From Salmonirosea aquatica (GTDB taxonomy: Bacteria; Bacteroidota; Bacteroidia; Cytophagales; Spirosomataceae), in contig NZ_WHLY01000002.1 in assembly GCF_009296315.1 (NCBI RefSeq), forward strand, positions 3,454,501-3,518,500: a stretch of DNA of 64,000 nt, given 5' to 3'. The notes beneath the pieces were generated by a model. The model did not search any database, had not been told where the DNA came from, and saw nothing but the letters and a program-made list of their open reading frames with translations. The position numbers were made by a program, and so were the translations under genes. Of this stretch, positions 52,869 to 60,190 are shown piece after piece (positions within the stretch are counted from its first letter, which is position 1; each line of letters starts with the position of its first letter).

Positions 52869-53636
52869 TCAATAAAGTACTAAGTAGTTTGGCGCATATC
52901 GATTGTTTAAATCACCCTTACTTTCAATAATCCAGGCTGACCTTAGATAGTAATATAAAGTTGTCGTTCCTATTTTTTTGTCGTCTATTTCTGAAATAAA
53001 TCTAATGATCTCAGGTTTGCCAGCATTCCTTGCTTCTGATGCGCTTTTGTATAGAGGTAACTTACCAGTATCTAAGAAAGCCTTTTTACTGAATCTATCT
53101 GATAAAAATACGCTAGGGTCGAGTTGAAGACTGACGTCCGACTCATTCCATTGCCATGTATGACTCTTGTTGACCTGTGGGAAGGCAACATAAAGAGCTA
53201 ATTCTGCCACGCCGTAAGGTCGCTTGCCGTACAGTCCTTTCGAATAATCGCCTCCCTCGAATGCATCGGCGGGCTTTACTTGGGTGTAAGCTGCTATAAA
53301 TCGGGTTGGACTAGATTGATTACTATTACCAAACTGATAAGCATAAGCATGAATCCGCCAAATTTCTGTTCGGTCGAAATAAGCAGTATCCTCTGAAATC
53401 TCCTTTTCTGAATCTGCTTTTTTTATCGCAATGCTTTCAAGAATCCAATATCGCCCTGGAGCAGTCAAAGCTTCCATTATTCGTGACGAGTCAATAGGTG
53501 TTTGTACTATTTCAGATGTTTCTGTTTTATCGATTAAGTCCTTCGTGTTTATTTCTTTTTTCTTGCAAAAGATTAATGATACTGAAATTAGAAATACGCT
53601 TAATAAGAATATTATTTTATACGTATTCTTATACAT
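52869..53636 (-). CDS. Lipoprotein of unknown function (paralogue 1, AT-rich)
   Basis: A 255-residue lipoprotein (signal ends SLIFC, Cys24, followed by KKKE). It resembles the next gene throughout: PGRYWILESI, SEDTAYFDRTEIWRIHAYAY, YGKRPYGVAELALYVAFP, YYYLRSAWIIE and a terminal YLVLY. The DNA is very AT-rich, with no GGTACC, and differs from paralogue 2 in composition, so the pair did not arise by a recent copy. No function is known. Confidence 0.75.
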   Translation of the reverse strand: MYKNTYKIIFLLSVFLISVSLIFCKKKEINTKDLIDKTETSEIVQTPIDSSRIMEALTAPGRYWILESIAIKKADSEKEISEDTAYFDRTEIWRIHAYAYQFGNSNQSSPTRFIAAYTQVKPADAFEGGDYSKGLYGKRPYGVAELALYVAFPQVNKSHTWQWNESDVSLQLDPSVFLSDRFSKKAFLDTGKLPLYKSASEARNAGKPEIIRFISEIDDKKIGTTTLYYYLRSAWIIESKGDLNNRYAPNYLVLY

Positions 53637-53666
53637 AATTACTTGATATTTTTTTCTATGTAGGCG

Positions 53667-54422
53667 TTAATAAATTACGATATATTTCGATAATTCCCTG
53701 GGTGTTCCTGCCTCCCTTCTGATGATCCAGGCGGCCCGCAACGTATACGCATACGTCACTTGGCCCTGAGCTTCCTCTTTTTCCTCCAAAACAATTCGTA
53801 TCCTTTCCGGTTTTGCAGCGCTCTGTGCTTCTGCCAGGTTCTTGTATCGGGGAAACATATCACGGTCCAGGTAGCCTTTATCAGCTTTCCAAAATAGATC
53901 GGATTCAGTAGGAAGTTGAACTGAAACGGTCTGTTTGGCTGCATCCCAATTCCACTTTCCATGAAAGGGGCCGAAGTAAATAAAGGCTTCCCGTATGATA
54001 AGCTCAGCTGTTCCATATGGACGATTGCCAGAAACTCCAGCAGAATACGTGTAGTTGCTAAGTTCCTGTATCACTTTTTCTTGCGGAGATTCGAACAGGA
54101 GTCTGCCATCCGCTCCATTGAAAAACTGGTAGGCATTGGCATGTGCGTACCAAATTTGGGGTCGGGTGAAAAAGGAGGTATCCTCTGATATATCCTCCGT
54201 CTTCTCTCCTACGGTACGAGTAATTTTTTCTAGACACCAGTATCGTTCACGGGACGTCAGTGCGGCAAAAACCTGCGTGGAATCAATCCGGGTGCCTACC
54301 GAATCGGGATCCTGCTCCTGATCCACAGGCTCCTTCACCGTAATTTCTTTCTTTTTACAGGAAACTGCTCCCAGAATGATACATACTAAACAATAAGCAA
54401 CAATTTGACGAATATTCTTCAT
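53667..54422 (-). CDS. Lipoprotein of unknown function (paralogue 2)
   Basis: A 251-residue lipoprotein (signal ends LGAVSC, Cys22, then KKKE). The pattern matches paralogue 1: RERYWCLEKITR, SEDTSFFTRPQIWYAHANAY, SGNRPYGTAELIIREAF, YTLRAAWIIRREAGTPRELS and a closing IVIY. A Cys in the YWCLEK motif is specific to this copy. The pair lies back-to-back with the permease gene at 54785 and forms the other side of the activator region. Confidence 0.75.
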   Translation of the reverse strand: MKNIRQIVAYCLVCIILGAVSCKKKEITVKEPVDQEQDPDSVGTRIDSTQVFAALTSRERYWCLEKITRTVGEKTEDISEDTSFFTRPQIWYAHANAYQFFNGADGRLLFESPQEKVIQELSNYTYSAGVSGNRPYGTAELIIREAFIYFGPFHGKWNWDAAKQTVSVQLPTESDLFWKADKGYLDRDMFPRYKNLAEAQSAAKPERIRIVLEEKEEAQGQVTYAYTLRAAWIIRREAGTPRELSKYIVIY

Positions 54423-54784
54423 GGTGCAGCTGACAGGATACTCAACACAGGTAGTTATTGGCTAAGACACAGGAAGCGGGCTGAAACGTTGCAATAGCTC
54501 AGAAAAATGCAAAGAATTGTCGAAACTCATAAGCCCAAACCTACGGCGGGAGCGGATCAATCCAGTCCGCACAGAATAAGTCCATTACCGAACAAAAGTG
54601 TCCGATTTCGGACACTTTTGTTGTTTTAATATTCTTATAATGCATTGAAATTCAATACAATATATTGTCGATTAAAGGGCTGGTACAATTATTCACCACT
54701 GACCCTGGGGAATATTTTCAATAGGAAAATATCCGAATTGGAAAGCCCTGCCAGTCATTAACCAACCTCTCGAAAAAAGTAGCC
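54423..54784. promoter_or_regulatory. Divergent region with activator dyad before permease 6
   Basis: The 362-bp region has no gene. It contains the extended half-site array at 54589-54624 and then an AT-rich segment (54625-54670). TGGTAC-AATTA-TTCAC at 54681-54696 keeps a -24-like box 75 bp after the dyad centre but lacks a -12 GC, so it is at best a degenerate sigma-54 promoter. Confidence 0.5.
54589..54624. promoter_or_regulatory. Candidate activator site, extended 32-bp palindrome
   Basis: The arms 54591-54605 and 54608-54622 form a perfect 15-bp inverted repeat around a TT. Read as half-sites it is CGAACA-AAAG-TGTCCG-ATTT-CGGACA-CTTT-TGTTGT. The core TGTCCG-ATTT-CGGACA (54599-54614) corresponds to the 24535 site with both arms changed in step (TTC..GAA to TCC..GGA), which keeps the symmetry. 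The stretch 54580-54606 is 25/27 identical to 24516-24542. Confidence 0.75.
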
Positions 54785-57187
54785 ATGCTCAGAAACTATC
54801 TAAAAATCGCTTACCGTAATCTCGCCAAAAATAAGGGGTACTCCTTCATCAACATCACTGGGCTGGCCGTAGGCATGGCCGTGGCGATCATGATTGGATT
54901 GTGGATGAACGACGAACTTTCTTACGATCAATACCACAAGAATTACAGCCGGATTGCGCAGGTGTACCAAAGCCAAACTTTTAACGGAAAAATTGGTACG
55001 GGCCAAGCTATTCCGAGGCCACTCGAAATGGCGCTGCGTAACGACTACGCCGATAATTTCAAGCATATTGTCATGAGTAGCTGGAATTTCCGGAAAATCC
55101 TGACGTATGGCGAAACCAAGCTGGCCAAACAAGGCAACTTCATGCAGGCAGGGGCACCCGAAATGTTGGGCCTCGAGATGCTTTCAGGCCAAAAAGACGG
55201 CTTGAAAGATATCAACTCGATTTTACTGGCCTCCTCTACCGCCGAGGCACTATTTGGGAAAGAAGATCCCATGGGTAAAATCGTGAAAATGGACAACCAG
55301 TACAATTTGAAGGTAACGGGGGTATACGCCGATATTCCGCCTAACAACACACTGACTACTACCTCTTTTATTGTACCCTGGGAACATCAAACTACCAACA
55401 CGGAATGGATCAAGAATGCGGCTGACCAATGGGGCAACAATTCCTTTCAAATGTTCGTGCAGATCGCCGATAACACGACGATGGAAAAGGTGTCGGCGCA
55501 GATCAGGGATGTGAAAATGAAAATTGACGATAAGGACATAACCCAGCACAAGCCGGTCATATTTCTGCTCCCCATGCAGGACTGGCACCTGAAGTCGCGT
55601 TTTGAGGATGGTATACAAACGGGCGGACGCATCGAAAACGTCTGGCTGTTCGGGATCATCGGCGCTTTCGTGCTGTTGCTGGCCTGTATTAATTTCATGA
55701 ACCTCAGCACGGCACGTTCCGAGAAACGCGCCAAAGAAGTGGGTATCCGTAAGTCGGTGGGTTCAGTAAGAACGCAGCTGATCAGCCAGTTTCTGAGCGA
55801 GTCGTTTATGGTAGTAGGGCTGGCGTTTTTTCTGGCCATGCTTCTGGTGCTGATTACCCTCCCGTCTTTCAATACATTGGCGGATAAAAAGATTGAATTC
55901 CCCTGGACGAACGGTTATTTCTGGGGAGCTATCCTGCTGTTTGTCTTTTTTACCGGTTTGCTTTCCGGCAGTTATCCCGCCCTGTACCTCTCCTCATTTC
56001 AGCCGGTAAAAGTACTGAAAGGTACCTTCCGGGTAGGGCGCTTCGCGGCGCTACCCCGTAAGGTGCTGGTGGTCGTTCAATTTACCGTTTCGGTGGCTCT
56101 GATTATTGGTACCATCATCGTGTTTCAGCAAATACAGTACTCAAAGAACCGTCCCATTGGCTATGACCGTAAAGGACTCATTCAGATCCCTTTGAGTAGC
56201 GGTTCTTTTGATGGTAAGTACGACTTCATACGCCAGGAATTCCTCAAATCGGGCGCAGTAGTAGAAATGTCCTCCTCCAGCAGTCCGACTACTGCCGTTT
56301 TCTCCAACCGTTCCGGGTTTCTCTGGGAAGGTAAGCCCGAAGGTTTTCAGGAAGATCTGGCCTGGACGGAGGTTTCGCCCGAATATGTCAAATCGCTGGG
56401 GCTAAAAATCATTGCGGGGCGCGACTTCTCGCGCGAGTTCGCTACTGACTCCAATGCAGTGATTCTTAACAAGACAGCCGTAAAGTATATGGGCCTCAAA
56501 GAACCCATTGGGGCTATCATTCGCGACGACGATGAGGAAGATCCGGCCCCGCCTCGGACCGTCATTGGTGTAATCGACGACATGATCATGCAGTCGCCCT
56601 ACGAACCTGTGAAGCAGTCGATGTACGTGTTTGATAAGTACGGCAATGCCAGTTATTACAACCTCCGGCTCAATCCCAACCAAAGCGCCAGTGAAAGCGT
56701 GGCTACCATCGAGCAGATTTATAAGAAAAACTTTCCCGACCTACCCTTCGAATACAAATTTGTGGATGAAGAGTACGCCGCCAAATTCTCTTCCGAAGAG
56801 CGGGTTGGTAAGCTCGCGGGCGTCTTCACCGGACTGGCTATTCTGATCAGCTGCCTGGGCCTGTTCGGGCTGGCCTCTTTCATGGCTGAGCAGCGTACCA
56901 AGGAAATTGGGGTACGTAAAGTGCTGGGTGCCAGTGTAACCAGTTTGTGGCGACTGCTTTCCAAAGACTTTGTGACGCTGGTAATCATCGCTTTGCTCAT
57001 CGCTTCCCCACTGGCCTGGTATTTCATGGACGGCTGGCTGCAGAAGTACACCTATCGCACCGACCTGGCCTGGTGGATTTTTGCCCTGGCGGGAGTGGGA
57101 GCGTTGGCCATTACACTGCTGACGGTGAGCTTTCAGGCCATTAAGGCGGCGCTGATGAACCCGGTAAAATCACTCAGGAGCGAGTAA
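54785..57187 (+). CDS. MacB/FtsX-type ABC permease 6
   Basis: An 800-residue permease starting MLRNYLKIAYRNLAKNKGYS. FtsX blocks: RAKEVGIRKSVGSVRTQLIS and RTKEIGVRKVLGASVTSLWR. The tail is MNPVKSLRSE. It is the closest relative of the last permease of the window: both have YQSQTFNGKI, AIPRPLEMALRNDY, MLGLEMLSG and EGVQTGGRIENVWLFGII-type segments, so they arose by a recent duplication. It lies directly downstream of the activator array. Confidence 0.92.
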   Translation: MLRNYLKIAYRNLAKNKGYSFINITGLAVGMAVAIMIGLWMNDELSYDQYHKNYSRIAQVYQSQTFNGKIGTGQAIPRPLEMALRNDYADNFKHIVMSSWNFRKILTYGETKLAKQGNFMQAGAPEMLGLEMLSGQKDGLKDINSILLASSTAEALFGKEDPMGKIVKMDNQYNLKVTGVYADIPPNNTLTTTSFIVPWEHQTTNTEWIKNAADQWGNNSFQMFVQIADNTTMEKVSAQIRDVKMKIDDKDITQHKPVIFLLPMQDWHLKSRFEDGIQTGGRIENVWLFGIIGAFVLLLACINFMNLSTARSEKRAKEVGIRKSVGSVRTQLISQFLSESFMVVGLAFFLAMLLVLITLPSFNTLADKKIEFPWTNGYFWGAILLFVFFTGLLSGSYPALYLSSFQPVKVLKGTFRVGRFAALPRKVLVVVQFTVSVALIIGTIIVFQQIQYSKNRPIGYDRKGLIQIPLSSGSFDGKYDFIRQEFLKSGAVVEMSSSSSPTTAVFSNRSGFLWEGKPEGFQEDLAWTEVSPEYVKSLGLKIIAGRDFSREFATDSNAVILNKTAVKYMGLKEPIGAIIRDDDEEDPAPPRTVIGVIDDMIMQSPYEPVKQSMYVFDKYGNASYYNLRLNPNQSASESVATIEQIYKKNFPDLPFEYKFVDEEYAAKFSSEERVGKLAGVFTGLAILISCLGLFGLASFMAEQRTKEIGVRKVLGASVTSLWRLLSKDFVTLVIIALLIASPLAWYFMDGWLQKYTYRTDLAWWIFALAGVGALAITLLTVSFQAIKAALMNPVKSLRSE

Positions 57188-57199
57188 GTCGCCCTATTT

Positions 57200-57219
57200 G
57201 TCAGGTGAAAACACCTGAC
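57200..57219. repeat. REP-like hairpin 1
   Basis: GTCAGGTG-AAAA-CACCTGAC is a perfect 8-bp hairpin 12 bp after the stop of permease 6. The element GTCRGGTG-RAAA-CACCYGAC is repeated next to it with arm changes that keep pairing. Confidence 0.7.
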
Positions 57220-57237
57220 ATCACCTAATCCTAACGT

Positions 57238-57261
57238 CGGTCGGGTGGAAACACCCGACCG
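57238..57261. repeat. REP-like hairpin 2
   Basis: CGGTCGGGTG-GAAA-CACCCGACCG is a perfect 10-bp hairpin with a GAAA loop, 18 bp after the first. The two hairpins share GTC(A/G)GGTG and the trailing CACC, and could form a paired REP-type element or a tandem terminator. Confidence 0.7.
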
Positions 57262-57318
57262 CACCAAAATAGTAACGATTATAGCACATCGGCCACGGTC
57301 TAAAAACCATTGAAACTC

Positions 57319-59769
57319 ATGCTTAAAAGCTATTTCATTACCTCTCTCCGCGCCCTGAAGCGCAACTGGAGCTATTCACTTATCAATGTGTCCGGCCTGA
57401 CCCTGGGGCTGGCTTGTTGCTTACTGCTGTTCATGGCGGTCCGCTACGAATTGAGTTTCGACCGGCACAATGCCAATGCCGACCGCATCTACCGCATGCT
57501 GGGTGTAGACAAATCAGATCCTGAGAGCAAGCCGAATCCCGGAATAACATTTCCGGCCCTGGCCGCCCTCCGCAATGATTTCCCGGAATTGAAAGACCAG
57601 CTCACGATGGTCAGCCGGATTAAATCGGCGGTAGTGTCGGTGAGCGATCAGGCGGGTACCGACACCAAACGGTTTCAGGAGAACGATGGCGTCATCACGT
57701 TTGCCGAGCCGGAGTACTTTAATCTGTTCGATTATACCTGGGAAAAAGGCAGCCCGCAAACGGCCCTGGCCAATCCTAACACGGTGGTACTTTCCGATCA
57801 AATCGCCCGCAAATACTTTGGCGATACCGACCCGATGGGCAAAACCATCCGGCTGGAGAATCGGATGGATTTTGTGGTGACGGGAATTGTTCAATCTCCC
57901 CTACCTACCACTAGTCTGCCTTTTGACGTTTTCTTGTCCCATGCTTCCATTCTGGCGTATGGCAACAGTTCTCCTCCCGACGATTGGCAGTCGACCTATA
58001 GTGGAGCCCAAATTTACCTAATGCTACCCACTTCGGAGCCTGGGGCGGAGACGCCAGCAGCCCGAATGGAAAAGCAGTTGGTTGGCTTTGTCAATAAATA
58101 CCATAGGCCGGAGGATGCCCAAAAACTGCGGTACGTCCTGCAGCCGCTTACTGATATTCATTTCGCCACCAATACCTCGAATTTTGCCCAACGCAGCATC
58201 AGCATCGAAATGATCTGGTCCATGGTACTGATCGGCCTGTTTATTCTGGTGACGGCCTGTATCAACTTCATCAATCTGGCTACGGCCCAGGCCATCCGCC
58301 GATCCCGGGAGGTAGGCGTCCGTAAAGTATTGGGAAGTACCCGCGCGCAACTGGTGCGTCAATTTTTGGGTGAAACGAGCGTGTTAACCACAGTTGCGGT
58401 GGTTCTGGCATTATTGGTCGCGCAGTTATCTCTCCCTTACGTGGGCGAATTGTTGAATATCAAACCGGGTGCTGTGACGTTATTCAGCCCGATGGCACTC
58501 GCTTTTCTTCTGATGCTGGGGCTGCTGACTACCCTGCTGGCTGGCTTTTATCCCGCGCTGGTTCTGTCGGGGTACCAGCCCATTCTGGCGCTGAAAGGCA
58601 AAATCCTGTCATCGGGTACCAACCGGTACTTCACACTCCGGCGGGGGCTGATCGTGGGGCAATTTGCCATTTCCCAACTGCTGATCATCGGTACCATCGT
58701 GGCCTACAGCCAGATGAAATACTTCCGGTCGGTGGATCTGGGCTTCAACCGCGATGCGATCATAACCGTTACGGTACCGCAGAACGAACCGGGCCAATTG
58801 GAGAATCTGCGCGCCCAGCTCACTAACGTACCGGGTATAGAGGCCATTAGTTTCGGCATGACTACCCCCGCCTCTATGAGCAATTGGACCACGGGTTTTC
58901 ACTTCGAAAATGAAGACAAAGATCCTGATTATGGCGTTCTGATGCGCCCGGCCGACACCGCCTACGTGCGTACCTATGGTCTGAAGCTACTGGCGGGACG
59001 CATGTACCTACCCGCTGACACCATTCGTGAGCTGGTCATCAACGAAACATTCATGAAACGACTGGGCTTTCAGAAACCCGAGCAAGTCATTGGGAAAATG
59101 ATGACGGTGGCCGGAGGAAATGTGAAAAAGCCCATTGTGGGCGTAGTGAAGGACTTCAACATGTTTTCGTTGCGCGATGAGGTGGTTCCAAGCGTCCTGA
59201 CGACTGAACGGGGCAACTACCGGACCATGGCCATTAAACTTTCGACAGAAAAGGGAGGTACCGAAACCGTCCGCCAGATTCTTAAAAAAGTCGAAACTGC
59301 CTGGACGGCCACCTACCCCGAATTCGTTTTTTCCTACGAATTTCTGGACGAGACGCTGGCGAATTTTTACAAAAGCGAAGAGCGGATGTATTCTTTGCTG
59401 CAGCTGCTGGCGGGCGTTGCCATTTTCATTGGCTGCCTGGGTCTTTATGGGGTCGTGGCCTTCATGGCTGAATCGCGCACCAAAGAAATCGGGGTGCGTA
59501 AAGCGCTGGGCGCTTCGGCGGCCCACATCTTTGGCTTGTTCTCTACCGATTTTATCCGTCTCGTCGTGATCGCTCTGGTACTGAGCTCGCCCCTGGCCTG
59601 GTACATCATGAATCAATGGCTGCAAAAATTCGAATACAAGATTGCTATCGAATGGTGGATGTTCGCCCTGGCGGGCGGATTGGCCGTAGGCATTGCGCTG
59701 CTGACGGTGAGCTTTCAGAGTGTGAAAGCCGCGCTGATGAACCCGGTGAAAAGTTTACGAAGTGAATAA
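57319..59769 (+). CDS. MacB/FtsX-type ABC permease 7
   Basis: An 816-residue permease. The ATG at 57319 is chosen (MLKSYFITSLRALKRNWSYS); the in-frame TTG at 57310 adds only three residues. FtsX blocks: RSREVGVRKVLGSTRAQLVR and RTKEIGVRKALGASAAHIFG. The tail is MNPVKSLRSE. It follows the REP-like hairpins by about 60 bp and precedes a small membrane protein gene by 16 bp. Its central periplasmic domain is distinct from the others (GQLENLRAQLTNVPGIEAIS). Confidence 0.92.
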   Translation: MLKSYFITSLRALKRNWSYSLINVSGLTLGLACCLLLFMAVRYELSFDRHNANADRIYRMLGVDKSDPESKPNPGITFPALAALRNDFPELKDQLTMVSRIKSAVVSVSDQAGTDTKRFQENDGVITFAEPEYFNLFDYTWEKGSPQTALANPNTVVLSDQIARKYFGDTDPMGKTIRLENRMDFVVTGIVQSPLPTTSLPFDVFLSHASILAYGNSSPPDDWQSTYSGAQIYLMLPTSEPGAETPAARMEKQLVGFVNKYHRPEDAQKLRYVLQPLTDIHFATNTSNFAQRSISIEMIWSMVLIGLFILVTACINFINLATAQAIRRSREVGVRKVLGSTRAQLVRQFLGETSVLTTVAVVLALLVAQLSLPYVGELLNIKPGAVTLFSPMALAFLLMLGLLTTLLAGFYPALVLSGYQPILALKGKILSSGTNRYFTLRRGLIVGQFAISQLLIIGTIVAYSQMKYFRSVDLGFNRDAIITVTVPQNEPGQLENLRAQLTNVPGIEAISFGMTTPASMSNWTTGFHFENEDKDPDYGVLMRPADTAYVRTYGLKLLAGRMYLPADTIRELVINETFMKRLGFQKPEQVIGKMMTVAGGNVKKPIVGVVKDFNMFSLRDEVVPSVLTTERGNYRTMAIKLSTEKGGTETVRQILKKVETAWTATYPEFVFSYEFLDETLANFYKSEERMYSLLQLLAGVAIFIGCLGLYGVVAFMAESRTKEIGVRKALGASAAHIFGLFSTDFIRLVVIALVLSSPLAWYIMNQWLQKFEYKIAIEWWMFALAGGLAVGIALLTVSFQSVKAALMNPVKSLRSE

Positions 59770-59785
59770 ATAAACCCCGATACCC

Positions 59786-60160
59786 ATGAAAGTTATGCTC
59801 ATTGGCCTGTTGCTGTGCATCGGTGCCCAGGCGCTGGCCCAACAGGCTGACACAAACAAAATACGAACCCGGATTTCCGACGACGGCGGTACGCTGTCCA
59901 TTCAAATAGACGGCGACCGGAATGGACAAAGAATCCATTTTGACCAGGCTTTTGATGTGGCAGGCATGAATGGCCTGCAAAAGAAAATCCTTAAATACCG
60001 GGTCTTCGCTGCCGTCGGTGTGCCTCTTCCTTTCAAAGATATTCTGTGGCTGATCGGGCTGGGCTTCGGGTTTGTTATCCTGATCATGACGTTTCTGATC
60101 GTGCGCTTTCAGAAAAGGCGAAGCCCGCTTTTTCCTGACCTCACAGATGCTATTCACTGA
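59786..60160 (+). CDS. Small membrane protein inserted between permeases
   Basis: A 124-residue protein with a signal-like N-terminus (about 1-19, ending ALAQ) and a second hydrophobic segment (about 88-109, LWLIGLGFGFVILIMTFLIV) before a basic tail. Between them, residues 20-75 form a small exported domain, with TRISDDGGTLSIQIDGDRNG then FDVAGMNGLQKKILKYR. It has no recognised family. Spacing of 16 bp and 30 bp to the flanking permeases makes a shared transcript and a subunit or modulator role possible. Confidence 0.7.
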   Translation: MKVMLIGLLLCIGAQALAQQADTNKIRTRISDDGGTLSIQIDGDRNGQRIHFDQAFDVAGMNGLQKKILKYRVFAAVGVPLPFKDILWLIGLGFGFVILIMTFLIVRFQKRRSPLFPDLTDAIH

Positions 60161-60190
60161 ACTATTACAGCACCCTGACCTTCAAATACT

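Noticed and set aside
24535-54614. The dyad as a spread insertion or CRISPR-type repeat
   Set aside because: Only three copies were seen, each upstream of a gene of one system, with no shared flanks beyond the site and no regular spacing.
54591-54622. The long palindrome as a rho-independent terminator
   Set aside because: No plus-strand gene ends before it and it lies between divergent genes; its similarity to the 24535 site supports a binding site instead.
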